Positions 1 through 9,969 of a stretch of 64,000 nucleotides of DNA are shown here, piece after piece. The notes under the pieces are model-generated. The model had not been told where the DNA came from. It made no database searches and saw only the letters and a program-made list of their open reading frames with translations. Position 1 is the first letter of the stretch; the number at the start of each line of letters is the position of its first letter. Origin of the DNA: Actinomyces sp. oral taxon 170 str. F0386 (GTDB lineage: Bacteria; Actinomycetota; Actinomycetes; Actinomycetales; Actinomycetaceae); NCBI RefSeq assembly GCF_000195595.1, contig NZ_GL882544.1, positions 310,001 to 374,000 of the forward strand, given 5' to 3'. Both the position numbers and the translations under genes were made by a program.

Positions 1-1553
<1,553 letters not shown>

Positions 1554-1613
1554 TCAGGCCCCGCCGCGGCGACTAAGCAGGAGGCTCACCTGGAGGCCTA
1601 GAGTCGCTCGCAC
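1554..1613 (-). CDS. leuL: leuA leader peptide (19 aa, Leu-rich)
   Basis: A GTG-initiated 19-codon frame reads MRATLGLQVSLLLSRRGGA and stops. It has five leucine codons (CTA, CTC, CTC, CTG, CTT), three of them consecutive. It lies 150 bases upstream of leuA on the same strand. A TAGGGT -10 box sits exactly seven bases before the GTG, so the transcript would be leaderless and start with the peptide. Leader-peptide control of leuA is known in Actinobacteria. The peptide is read directly from sequence; the mechanism (attenuation or pseudoknot LEU element) is inferred. Confidence 0.75.
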   Translation of the reverse strand: MRATLGLQVSLLLSRRGGA

Positions 1614-1620
1614 GGTGTAA

Positions 1621-1649
1621 ACCCTACCCCGATGACGACCCGTCGTCAG
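1621..1649 (-). promoter_or_regulatory. Putative leuA leader promoter with palindromic operator
   Basis: Read on the minus strand: -35 CTGACG (1644-1649), a 17-base spacer, and -10 TAGGGT (1621-1626). The -35 and spacer carry a perfect palindrome with arms TGACGAC/GTCGTCA and two central bases (1633-1648), a plausible repressor site. The transcription start would coincide with the leader GTG at 1613. Confidence 0.5.
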
Positions 1650-1744
1650 GTAAGGCGGCCGCGCGAGACCGCAGTGTGAGACGACCGCCGCGGCGCTCAT
1701 CCACACAGCACATCCCTTGATCCGACGAAGACCAACACCATGTT

Positions 1745-1763
1745 GTAGCATGGCTACTATATT
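1745..1763 (+). promoter_or_regulatory. Putative promoter/operator of the ABC-XRE operon
   Basis: Inverted repeat GTAGC-ATG-GCTAC (1745-1757) abuts the AT-rich TATATT (1758-1763), about 32 bases before the ATP-binding gene. No convincing -35 is visible. The XRE regulator at the end of the operon is a natural candidate to bind here. Confidence 0.35.
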
Positions 1764-1795
1764 CAGTTGTGCTTCTACTCAGGAAGGTTTGTGTG

Positions 1796-2647
1796 ATGTC
1801 TCCAGTCATCACGACGGAGAACCTCGAGTTCTCCTACGGGGACACCCCGGTCCTGCGCGGCATCGACCTGTCGGTCGAGGCCGGAGAGGTCGTCTGCCTG
1901 CTCGGCCCCAACGGCGTGGGCAAGACGACCCTGGTGGAGAACCTGCTGGGGTCCCTCACCCCGACGAGCGGCAGGGTGCGCATGCTCGGTACCGATCCGC
2001 GCCGGGCGGGCGCCGACTTCTGGGTAAGAGTCGGGCTGGTGCAGCAGAGCTGGACCGATCACGCCAAGTGGCGGGTGAGGGACCAGCTGGAGTGGATCCG
2101 CTCGGTCCAGCTGACGGCGGCGAGCCGGGTGAGCGGCGTCGAAGAGGTGCTCGACGCCGTCGGGCTCAGCGAGAAGGCCGACTCCCGGCTGTCGAGGCTC
2201 TCCGGCGGGCAGCGGCGCACCATCGACTTCGCGGCAGCCCTCATGGCCTCTCCCGAACTCCTCGTCCTGGACGAGCCGACCACAGGCCTGGACCCGGTCT
2301 CGAAGGCGCGCCTGCACGACCTCATCCTGGCCCGGGTCGACGACGACGCCACGATCGTCATGACCACCCATGACCTGGCCGAGGCAGAACGCCTGGCCTC
2401 TCGGGTGCTCATCATGAACGAGGGGCGGATCATTGCCGACGGCACGGTCACGGCGCTGCGCGAGAGTCTCGACCGCGGCGCTGAGATCACCTGGGTCCAG
2501 GAAGGCACCCGGCATGTCCACACCACCCACTCCCCCGAGCGCTTCATCAAGGAGCTCAACCTCGACATCGTCACCGGACTCACCATCACCCGTCCCACCT
2601 TGGAGGAGACCTACCTCTCCCTCGTCAGCAAGGAGGCCCGAGCATGA
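1796..2647 (+). CDS. ABC transporter ATP-binding protein
   Basis: ATPase subunit (283 aa) of an ABC-2 type exporter, working at the inner face of the membrane with the permease encoded next. Walker A GPNGVGKTT is at residues 37-45, the signature LSGGQRR from residue 135, and Walker B LLVLDEPTTGLDP near 155-167. The ATG at 1796 was chosen because AGGAAGG lies eight bases upstream; an upstream GTG at 1769 has no such site. The stop overlaps the permease start by four bases (ATGA), showing translational coupling. The substrate (drug, peptide or lipid) cannot be told from sequence. Confidence 0.9.
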   Translation: MSPVITTENLEFSYGDTPVLRGIDLSVEAGEVVCLLGPNGVGKTTLVENLLGSLTPTSGRVRMLGTDPRRAGADFWVRVGLVQQSWTDHAKWRVRDQLEWIRSVQLTAASRVSGVEEVLDAVGLSEKADSRLSRLSGGQRRTIDFAAALMASPELLVLDEPTTGLDPVSKARLHDLILARVDDDATIVMTTHDLAEAERLASRVLIMNEGRIIADGTVTALRESLDRGAEITWVQEGTRHVHTTHSPERFIKELNLDIVTGLTITRPTLEETYLSLVSKEARA

Positions 2648-3480
2648 GCATTCGCACCGCCCAGGCAGTTCTACGTGCAGCCTCCCGACAGGCGGCCACG
2701 GACCTGCGAGCAGGCCTTGTCGGCATGAGCGTCGCGCTACTGGCTTCCGTGAGCGCCATCGTGCTGGCCAGCAGGAGCACCCAGGTGACCGACGGTGCCC
2801 ACGCGGCCTTCGGCCCTATGTTCCTCTCCAGCAGCATCGGCACCATCAGCTGCTTTATCACCCTGCAGATCGCCGGTGAGACTTACACCGACCGTATCGG
2901 CGGCGCCCTACTGCGGGTGCGCGTCCTCCCCCACGGCCCGCTGACGTGGGCGATCGGTAAGACGATGTCCTCGATCACTCAGACCGTCATCTTCCAGGGC
3001 GCCGCTCTTCTCGGGGGAGCACTCTTCGTTGACGCTCTTCCTCTGAGCACGTCCCAGGTGCTGGCATGCCTGCCGCTCATGGTGCTGTCGGCCATCGCAA
3101 CGGCTCCACTGGGCTTCCTCGTAGGCGCCTTCATCAGAGGCGTCTACAGCTTCATGGTCTCCTACCTGCCCATCTTCGCACTCATGGGGACGAGCGGTTT
3201 CTTCATGCCCATGGACCGCCTCCCGCCCTGGGTCCAGGCGGTTCAACTGACTCTGCCGACGTACTGGTCGGGGCACCTGACCCGATGGGCGCTGATGGGT
3301 GACCCCGCGTGGGAGGTGGGCAGCGTCTTCTCCCCGGTGCTCGCCGTCGGGGTCCTGGCGGCCTGGACAGTTCTCGGCTTCGCGGGGGCGTCGTTCGTCG
3401 TGCGGCGCAGCTTCCGCAAGGAGACGATCGGTAGTCTGGTGCGCGTGCAGTCCACTATTCGCTCCCAGTCCGGCCTGTGA
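2644..3480 (+). CDS. ABC-2 type transporter permease
   Basis: A 278-residue membrane protein with about six hydrophobic segments, typical of ABC-2 permeases of the daunorubicin/bacitracin-type exporter class. It has a central block of hydrophobic helices followed by a short FMPMDRLPPWVQ region, as found before the final helices of this family. It is coupled by four-base overlaps to the ATPase upstream and the XRE regulator downstream, so the three make one operon. The basic C-terminal tail would be cytoplasmic. Confidence 0.85.
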   Translation: MSIRTAQAVLRAASRQAATDLRAGLVGMSVALLASVSAIVLASRSTQVTDGAHAAFGPMFLSSSIGTISCFITLQIAGETYTDRIGGALLRVRVLPHGPLTWAIGKTMSSITQTVIFQGAALLGGALFVDALPLSTSQVLACLPLMVLSAIATAPLGFLVGAFIRGVYSFMVSYLPIFALMGTSGFFMPMDRLPPWVQAVQLTLPTYWSGHLTRWALMGDPAWEVGSVFSPVLAVGVLAAWTVLGFAGASFVVRRSFRKETIGSLVRVQSTIRSQSGL

Positions 3481-3707
3481 CCGTGTCCGACGACGTCGTC
3501 CACAACCGGATCGCGGTCCTGCGCGCCGACCGCAGGGTGAGCCGCCGCGAGCTCGCCGAGGCGCTCGGCGTCCACTACCAGACGGTGGGCTACCTCGAGC
3601 GCGGGGAGTACGCCCCCTCGCTGCACCTGGCCCTGCGCATCGCCCGCTACTTCGACGTGCCCGTGGAGTCGGTCTTCTCCCTCGAGGAGTTCCCCCGCCT
3701 GACGTGA
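3477..3707 (+). CDS. XRE-family helix-turn-helix regulator (76 aa)
   Basis: A small single-domain DNA-binding protein. The HTH_3 fold covers residues 9-63, with the turn VSRRELAEALGVHYQTVGYL and then the usual ERGEYAPSLHLALRIARYF. It starts with GTG overlapping the permease stop (GTGA), so it belongs to the ABC operon and probably controls it. Its 3' end overlaps the tail of the convergent TetR gene by 61 bases. Confidence 0.85.
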   Translation: MTVSDDVVHNRIAVLRADRRVSRRELAEALGVHYQTVGYLERGEYAPSLHLALRIARYFDVPVESVFSLEEFPRLT

Positions 3708-4480
3708 GGCGCCGCCCCCGCCCTCACGCTCTCCCCCGCGGACCGGCCGTCACCTGAGGTGCTATCGGCCTTGATTCCGGCGATGATCCGGTCGAGGCCG
3801 TAGTCGAGCTCGTACCCCTGCCCATCATCGAGGGCCCCGACCTTGAGCACCTGCGCCATGGTGGCCAGACCATCGGCTTCGAGACGGGTCAGGAGCCAGT
3901 TCGCCGATGCACTGCGGCGCGCATCGTGCACCACGGCCGTCAGAGAGCGCTTCAGCACGGCGACGGTGCGCACATGTCCGTCGATGAGCAGCGCAGCATT
4001 GAGTCGCTCCTGGAGATCAAGTCCCGCACCGGCGAGCACCCGAAGGACTGCCTCCATCCATCGCAGACGATGCGGCCCGGTTGGCATGCCGTGGACCGGG
4101 GTGTCCAGGAGCCAGGGATGCGCGTCATAGCGGGCGTAGATGGCCAGCGCCCAACGGCGCAGTCCGTCCGACCAGTCCTCAGAAGGATCCGAAAGGACCG
4201 GAGGCGGCCCGAAGCCGACATCGACCATGGCGGCGATGACCTCATCCCGGGAGCTGATGTGCCGGTACGCCGCCATTGTGCTCACGCCCAGGCGCTGGGC
4301 GAGCTTGCGCACCGACACGCCTTCCAGGCCTTCGTCGTCCGCGAGCGCGACACCCGTAAGAACGATCTTGCCGATGTCCAGCCCTTTGCCCTCCTCCCGT
4401 TCTTCCGCCGCTTCGGATGCATCAACTTCCCAGAGCCACCGCACCCACTTGGGCGGGACGTCCGAATCGGTGTGCGCCAC
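3647..4480 (-). CDS. TetR-family transcriptional regulator
   Basis: A 277-residue repressor with an N-terminal HTH (VRKLAQRLGVSTMAAYRHI, within about residues 50-80) and a tetracycline-repressor-like C-terminal ligand domain. The GTG at 4480 was chosen because GAGGAGGG lies just upstream; an ATG at 4567 would place the start inside the operator. It is transcribed divergently from a DHA2-family exporter, and two palindromes lie between them, so it most likely represses that exporter. The last ~20 residues overlap the convergent XRE gene and have low-complexity composition, so the natural C-terminus may have been replaced. Confidence 0.88.
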   Translation of the reverse strand: MAHTDSDVPPKWVRWLWEVDASEAAEEREEGKGLDIGKIVLTGVALADDEGLEGVSVRKLAQRLGVSTMAAYRHISSRDEVIAAMVDVGFGPPPVLSDPSEDWSDGLRRWALAIYARYDAHPWLLDTPVHGMPTGPHRLRWMEAVLRVLAGAGLDLQERLNAALLIDGHVRTVAVLKRSLTAVVHDARRSASANWLLTRLEADGLATMAQVLKVGALDDGQGYELDYGLDRIIAGIKADSTSGDGRSAGESVRAGAAPHVRRGNSSREKTDSTGTSK

Positions 4481-4508
4481 TTTCCCTCCTCGTCCACTGG
4501 GGATCGGA

Positions 4509-4537
4509 TTGCTCCGACCACAACACATGCGTACAGT
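4509..4537 (+). promoter_or_regulatory. Putative promoter of the DHA2 exporter
   Basis: -35 TTGCTC (4509-4514), a 17-base spacer, and -10 TACAGT (4532-4537). The -10 overlaps the first palindrome at 4531-4541, so a bound TetR protein would block RNA polymerase. Confidence 0.45.
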
Positions 4538-4567
4538 GTACTCATGATCAGCGTGTACGGCGTACAC
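4531..4567. promoter_or_regulatory. Paired TetR operators
   Basis: Two palindromes sit in the tetR/exporter gap. One is GTAC-AGT-GTAC at 4531-4541; the other is the perfect 7-1-7 repeat GTGTACG-G-CGTACAC at 4553-4567. Their centres are 24 bases apart and both contain GTAC cores. Position and symmetry fit binding by the divergent TetR product. Confidence 0.65.
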
Positions 4568-4594
4568 ATCTCAGAGTCATGAGAGGGCAACAGC

Positions 4595-6031
4595 ATGAAG
4601 AACGAGGAAAACTCCCCGGACCGAGGCGCCACAAGGTCGCGCGCCTTCGCCACCACCGTGCTCATGGTGGCGACATTCATGGATCTGATGGACTCGACGA
4701 TCACCAACGTCGCACTGCCTACGATCGGCAAGGACCTCCATGCGACACCGGAACAGCTGGAGTGGACTCTCGCCGGTTACGTCATCGCATTCGCGACGCT
4801 ACTTCTCACGGGCGGTCGACTGGGCGATGTCTTCGGGCACCGGCGCATCTTCGTGATCGGAATGGTGGGATTCACCCTCGCTTCCCTCGGGGCGGCACTG
4901 TCGCAGACAGGCGACCTGCTCGTCGCGGCCCGCATGCTTCAGGGCGGGTTCGCCGGGATCATGGTGCCCCAGGTGCTCTCCAGCGTGCAGGTGATGTTCG
5001 CACCGGAGGAGCGCGCCCCTGTGCTGGGCATCATTGGAGCGCTGAGCTCGCTGGGGGCCATTGGGGGACTGATCCTCGGTGGTTGGCTTGTCACGGCTGA
5101 CCTTCTGGGTATGGGCTGGCGCAGCATCTTCCTCGTGAACGTGCCAGTCGGAGTCGTGCTTGTCGCCGCGGCGCTCCTGTTCGTACCGAGGAGTCGTTCG
5201 GAGCATCCGCTCAGGCCCGATCTGGCCGGGGTGCTGCTGGGCGGTCTCGGCGTCTTCCTGGTCGTCTTCCCGCTCACCGACGGCCGCGCCGCGGGGTGGG
5301 CGTGGTGGATCTGGGCCATGCTGACGGCGGCTCCTCTCGTCATCGCCGCCTTCACGTGGCAGCAGAGGCGCATGTTCAAGGCTCACGGATCCCCGCTGCT
5401 GCCGCTCCCGTTGTTTCGCGATCGAGGCTTTGCGAGCGGACAGCTGGTGCAGGTGCTCTCATCGATCGGCAACGGCGGGTACGTGCTCATCCTGCTGTAC
5501 TACGTTCAGAGCGCACTCGGCTTCACCGCATTGGCGGCGGGGCTCACGCTTCTGCCTTTCGCACTGGGCTCCATAGTGGCCACGCCCTTGGCGATCCTCG
5601 CCACGAGGCGGATCGGCAAGTGGGCCGTGCTGCTCGGCGGGCTAGTGCAGGCAGCTGCGCTGACCTGGGTCTTGTGGACGATCTGGACCGCCGGAGCATC
5701 CCTGACGGGCTGGGACCTCACCGCCCCGCTGGCGCTGACGGGGGTCGGGCTGATGACCCTCATCATGCCGCTCACGAGTATCACGCTTGAGTCGGTACCC
5801 ACCCAGGACGCCGGAGCGGCATCCGGCACCCTGACCACCTCCGGTCAGATCGGTATGGTGCTCGGAGTCGCTCTTGCCGGGACCGTGTTCTTCGGGATCC
5901 TTCAGGACACGGCTGACGCCTGCGACGCCGTCACAACCGCTCTGTGGGTGCCTATCGTCGCGTACGGACTAGCCGGCCTTGCCTCAGTGACGATGCCTGG
6001 TCGCACCAAGGCGTTGCCGCAGGACGCATAG
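4595..6031 (+). CDS. MFS drug exporter, DHA2 (EmrB/QacA) family
   Basis: A 478-residue polytopic membrane protein with about 14 hydrophobic segments, the DHA2 pattern of proton-driven multidrug exporters. Helix 1 carries the family motif MDSTITNVALPTI, and residues near 70-80 carry the loop motif GGRLGDVFGHRR. The ATG at 4595 has GAGAGGG eight bases upstream. It is probably induced when the divergent TetR protein releases its operators. The substrate is unknown; homologues export antiseptics, antibiotics or metabolites. A strong hairpin follows at 6076. Confidence 0.9.
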   Translation: MKNEENSPDRGATRSRAFATTVLMVATFMDLMDSTITNVALPTIGKDLHATPEQLEWTLAGYVIAFATLLLTGGRLGDVFGHRRIFVIGMVGFTLASLGAALSQTGDLLVAARMLQGGFAGIMVPQVLSSVQVMFAPEERAPVLGIIGALSSLGAIGGLILGGWLVTADLLGMGWRSIFLVNVPVGVVLVAAALLFVPRSRSEHPLRPDLAGVLLGGLGVFLVVFPLTDGRAAGWAWWIWAMLTAAPLVIAAFTWQQRRMFKAHGSPLLPLPLFRDRGFASGQLVQVLSSIGNGGYVLILLYYVQSALGFTALAAGLTLLPFALGSIVATPLAILATRRIGKWAVLLGGLVQAAALTWVLWTIWTAGASLTGWDLTAPLALTGVGLMTLIMPLTSITLESVPTQDAGAASGTLTTSGQIGMVLGVALAGTVFFGILQDTADACDAVTTALWVPIVAYGLAGLASVTMPGRTKALPQDA

Positions 6032-6075
6032 GCCCTGTCCCCGTCCCACCCTCCCCGGTCCCTTGCGATATGGAA

Positions 6076-6115
6076 GCCGGGTGGTGCCCTCCCGATCGGG
6101 AGGGCACCACCCGGC
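6076..6115. terminator. Bidirectional terminator hairpin
   Basis: A perfect 40-base palindrome (20-base arms meeting at the central GATC) lies between the convergent exporter and putA genes. No U-run follows on either strand, as is common in Actinobacteria. Confidence 0.75.
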
Positions 6116-6165
6116 TGATCGGTCCTGTCACTCGGTCCCGATCCGGCGCCGCAGCGCCGGCCGAC

Positions 6166-9100
6166 CTACAGGAGTCCCTCGGCCAGGTCGAGCGGGGTAC
6201 CGAAGCGGTGGTTGGTGATGGCCACCGCCTGCTCGCGCAGGAAGGGCAGGAGCTCGGAGTGCGGGCAGGCCGTCACGGCGCCCGTGTACAGGGCGATGTC
6301 GGGGCTGCCGCTGGTCACCCGGCTGGCGTGGCTCCAGCGTGCGGCCGAGTCCTCCTCACGTGGGCCGATGACGCGCACACGAGTGCCTAGGCCTCCAGAG
6401 GCGGCCATCTCGGCCAGGCGGATGTCCCAGGCTCCCTGGTCCTCAACCGTCACCTGGACGCCGGCCGCCAGCAGCGCGTTCTGCAGCGGCTGGAGCAGAC
6501 GGTCTGCCACCGAAAGGCTGATGAAACCTCCGGCGCGCACGCCGGCCGCCATGACGCGCACGACGTCGACCAGTTCAGTTCCCGCCCCGGCGCGCACGAC
6601 GACGTCGACGGGGCGGTAGCGCAGGATGTTGCGCTCGCAGGCCAGGCCCGTCACGTCACGGTTGGCGCCGTAGGCGGTCCGCCAGGCGGAGGCGTCGGCC
6701 ACCAGGGCGCGGCGCAGCTCGGCCAGGTCGGCCTCACCCAACTGACCGCTGACGGCGTCGCAGAGGCTCGCCACGCGCGGGTCGAGGGCGGAGGTCCCCT
6801 GGTCGCCCGGGCCACCGGGCACCCCCTTGTCCTTGCCGCGGACGGGCTCGACCTCGCCGAGGCCCAGCAGGTAGGAGGGGCCGCCCGCCTTGGTGGTGGA
6901 TCCGATGGCCGAGCGCTTCCAGCCGCCGAAGGGCTGGCGGCGCACGATCGCCCCGGTGATGCCGCGGTTGACGTAGATGTTCCCGGCCTGGATCGAGTCA
7001 AGCCAGACGGCGAGCTCGGCCGAGTCGAGGGTCTGGAGTCCTGAGGTGAGTCCGTAGTCGACGGCGTTGACCGCCTCGATGGCCTCCTGAAGCGTATCCA
7101 CGCGCATCACGCCGATGACGGGGGCGAAGTACTCGGTGAGGTGGAACTCGCTGCCGGGCACAACTCCGGCACGGATACCCGGTGTCCACAGCCCGTCACC
7201 GAGGTAGCGGGGCTTGAGCACCCAGTGCTCGCCAGGTCCTAGGGTGGTCAGGCCGCGCACGGCCTTCTCGTCGTCGGGTACGACGACAGGCCCCATCTGG
7301 GAGTCCAGCGACAGGGGCAGGCGCACCCGCAGGGAGGCGGTGGCGTCCACGAGCTGGCGGGCGATGCGCTCGGAGGTGCCGGCCGAGGAGACCAGGACCA
7401 GCAGGGAGGAGGCCGAGCACTTCTGACCGGCGTGGGCGAAGGCCGAGTAGACGGCGTCACGCACGGCGATATCGGGGTCGGCCGAGGGAGTGACGATGAT
7501 GGCGTTCTTGCCGCTGGTCTCCCCCAGCAGGTGCATGTCCGGCCTCCAGGAGCGGAAGAGGCGGGCGGTGTCGTAGGAGCCGGTGAGGACCACCCGGTCG
7601 ACGCCCTTGTGGGTCACCAGGTGGCGGGAGACGTCGCCGTCGTCCAGCGGAGCGAGCACCACGAGGTCCTCGGGGATCCCGGCGTCATGGAAGGCGCGCA
7701 CGAGCTCGGCGGCGCAGCGCTTGGCGGGCGGGGCGGGCTTGAGGATGACGGCGCTGCCTGCCGCCAGGGCCGCGGCCACGCCCCCGGTGGGGATCGCCAG
7801 TGGGAAGTTCCAGGGCGAGGCAACCACGGTAACGTCCACCGGGGTGAAACGCGCCCCGACCATATGCTCGCTATCGTGCAGGAGCAGCGAGGACTCGGCG
7901 TAGTGGTGGCAGAAGTCGATGGCCTCGCTGACCTCGGGGTCGGACTGGTCAATGGTCTTGCCGACCTCGGAGCCGGCGACCTCGATGAGCTCGGCGCGCC
8001 GGGCAGCCAGGACATCGCCGACCCGGTGCAGGGCAGCGGCCCGCTCGGCCGGGTCCAGGGACTGCCAGACGACGGCCGCCTCGGCCGTGGCGGCCACGAG
8101 GGTGTCCACCGCGGCATTCGTGGCCAGACGGGCGGCCCCGGCCTCCACCTCGGCCATGCCCCGCGTGGAGCCCGGGATAGCGGCGGCGATGTCCCGGGCC
8201 CACTGGCGGTTGGCGGCCAGGGCGGGATCGGAGTCCGGCTCGGAGACGAAGCGGCGGTGTGCGCGCTCCTCCAGGGTGCCGGTCTCCTCGGGCACGCCGG
8301 CCTCCCGCTCGGCCAGGCGGTCCTGGCGGCGGTTGGGCTCGGGCACCGGGGCGTCCGGGTCGAGATCGGCCAGGGCGGCCAAGAAGCGGTCGCGCTCGCG
8401 GTCGAAGACCGCCTCGTCAGCGGCCAGGTCGAAGACGCCGGACATGAAGTTCTCGGGTGCTGCGTTCTCCTCCAGGCGGCGCACCAGGTAGGAGATGGCG
8501 ACGTCGAACTCGTGGGGGTCGACGACGGGCACGTAGAGCAGGAGGTGGCCGGTATCACGGCGCACGACCTCCTGCAGACCGGTGGCCATCCCGGAGAGCA
8601 TCTCGAACTCGACGCTGTCCTCGACGCCGCGCGCGGCACGCAGCTCGAAGGCGAAGGCGATGTCGAAGAGGTTCTGACCGGCCACTCCCAGACGGATGTT
8701 GCGGGTGCGCTCGGGCGTCATCGCCCAGGAGAGCATGCGCTTGTAGTTGGTGTCGGTGGCCTGCTTGGAGGGCCAGGTAGTCAGCTCCCAGCCGTGGATC
8801 TCTGCGTCGACCTTCTCCATGGACAGGTTGGCGCCCTTGACGATGCGGACCTTGACGCGCGAGCCGCCGGAGGCGACGCGCTTGGCGGCCCACTCCTGGA
8901 GGCGCTGCATGGCGCCCAGGGAGTCGGGCAGGTATGCCTGCAGGACGATGCCGGCCTCGTAGCCGCGCATGTCCTCCTGGTCGAGGATCGCGGTGAAGAC
9001 CGCGATGGTCAGGTCGAGGTCCTTGTAGTCCTCCATGTCCAGGTTGAGGAAGGTGCCGTGGTCGCGGGCCAGGCGGTAGAGGGGCAGGAGGGCCTGGACG

Positions 9101-9750
9101 CCGTGGGCGACGACCTCCTCGAAGCCCCAGGGGTTGTGGGGGCCGGTGACGGCGGAGACCTTGACCGAGACGTAGTCGACGTCCTCACGAGTGACCAGGC
9201 GGGAGACCTCGGCCAGGCGGCGGGCGGCCTCCTTCTCCCCCAGGACGGCCTCGCCCAGGAGGTTGACGTTGAGGCGGTTTCCGCCCTTGCGCAGGCGGGC
9301 GAGCGCCGGGCCCAGTCCCTTGTCGGTGGCGTCGACGACGAGGTCGCCGACGATCTCCCGGAAGACCCTCCGGGCGATGGCCGTGACCGTGCGCGGGGCG
9401 AGACGGGAGGCCGTCGACCCCAGCCCCATGGCCCCAGCGAGGGCGGGAGGAAGAAAGTCTGTGCGGCCCGAGGACAGGCGCTTGAGGGCGTCGCCGGCGA
9501 CGTCGAGGTCCGTGGGACGCACGACGTCGTCGACGAAGCGGGTGGTGAAGGTCAGGCCGTCGGGGTCGGCGAGGATTCGGGACAGGAGCTTGGCCGAGCG
9601 GGGTGTGGGTTCGGAGGCCGACTCGTCAGCCCACCGGCGCGCTCGGGCGACGGCCTTCTCCCCGAGTTCCCACAGGTCATCGGGGCAGCGGCGCCTTTCA
9701 GTGGGCGCGTCAGTGCGTTGGGGCGGGCTGGGAACGGCGGTGTTCGGCAT
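6166..9750 (-). CDS. putA: Bifunctional proline dehydrogenase / P5C dehydrogenase
   Basis: Oxidises proline to glutamate in two steps, using FAD and then NAD. At 1194 residues it is in the range of fused PutA proteins. The proline dehydrogenase barrel (about residues 80-470) shows VKVRIVKGANLSMEKVDAEI and a QAYLPDSLGAMQRL block. The aldehyde dehydrogenase part (about 540-1000) shows LLGETSGKN and the catalytic-cysteine motif GQKCSA, with Cys778. A further ~190 C-terminal residues have no motif I recognise. There is no N-terminal DNA-binding domain, so it should not be self-regulating. The ATG at 9750 has GGAGG seven bases upstream. It stands alone between a terminator and its own promoter. 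Confidence 0.95.
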   Translation of the reverse strand: MPNTAVPSPPQRTDAPTERRRCPDDLWELGEKAVARARRWADESASEPTPRSAKLLSRILADPDGLTFTTRFVDDVVRPTDLDVAGDALKRLSSGRTDFLPPALAGAMGLGSTASRLAPRTVTAIARRVFREIVGDLVVDATDKGLGPALARLRKGGNRLNVNLLGEAVLGEKEAARRLAEVSRLVTREDVDYVSVKVSAVTGPHNPWGFEEVVAHGVQALLPLYRLARDHGTFLNLDMEDYKDLDLTIAVFTAILDQEDMRGYEAGIVLQAYLPDSLGAMQRLQEWAAKRVASGGSRVKVRIVKGANLSMEKVDAEIHGWELTTWPSKQATDTNYKRMLSWAMTPERTRNIRLGVAGQNLFDIAFAFELRAARGVEDSVEFEMLSGMATGLQEVVRRDTGHLLLYVPVVDPHEFDVAISYLVRRLEENAAPENFMSGVFDLAADEAVFDRERDRFLAALADLDPDAPVPEPNRRQDRLAEREAGVPEETGTLEERAHRRFVSEPDSDPALAANRQWARDIAAAIPGSTRGMAEVEAGAARLATNAAVDTLVAATAEAAVVWQSLDPAERAAALHRVGDVLAARRAELIEVAGSEVGKTIDQSDPEVSEAIDFCHHYAESSLLLHDSEHMVGARFTPVDVTVVASPWNFPLAIPTGGVAAALAAGSAVILKPAPPAKRCAAELVRAFHDAGIPEDLVVLAPLDDGDVSRHLVTHKGVDRVVLTGSYDTARLFRSWRPDMHLLGETSGKNAIIVTPSADPDIAVRDAVYSAFAHAGQKCSASSLLVLVSSAGTSERIARQLVDATASLRVRLPLSLDSQMGPVVVPDDEKAVRGLTTLGPGEHWVLKPRYLGDGLWTPGIRAGVVPGSEFHLTEYFAPVIGVMRVDTLQEAIEAVNAVDYGLTSGLQTLDSAELAVWLDSIQAGNIYVNRGITGAIVRRQPFGGWKRSAIGSTTKAGGPSYLLGLGEVEPVRGKDKGVPGGPGDQGTSALDPRVASLCDAVSGQLGEADLAELRRALVADASAWRTAYGANRDVTGLACERNILRYRPVDVVVRAGAGTELVDVVRVMAAGVRAGGFISLSVADRLLQPLQNALLAAGVQVTVEDQGAWDIRLAEMAASGGLGTRVRVIGPREEDSAARWSHASRVTSGSPDIALYTGAVTACPHSELLPFLREQAVAITNHRFGTPLDLAEGLL

Positions 9751-9774
9751 GCGTGGGCCTCCAGGCTCGGATCG

Positions 9775-9803
9775 GTATCAGACACTTATAGTGTGCGGTA
9801 CAA
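9775..9803 (-). promoter_or_regulatory. Putative putA promoter with palindrome in spacer
   Basis: Minus strand: -35 TTGTAC (9798-9803), a 17-base spacer, and -10 TGATAC (9775-9780). The spacer holds the perfect inverted repeat ACACT-TAT-AGTGT (9782-9794). That placement suits repressor binding or MerR-like spacer distortion. No regulator gene is adjacent. Confidence 0.5.
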
Positions 9804-9969
9804 CACCCTCTACGCGCGACCGATTCGCAGCACGAGCCGCCGGCATTCCGCAAGACACTTAGGTCCTAAGCAAGCGTTAGGCGAGTCCCACGCCGGTCCG
9901 TCGTCACCCGCGGTGTTCCCGCAGGGGCGGCGGCGGGTCCGGGCCTTCCCCTGTGGGAGACCGGGAATC

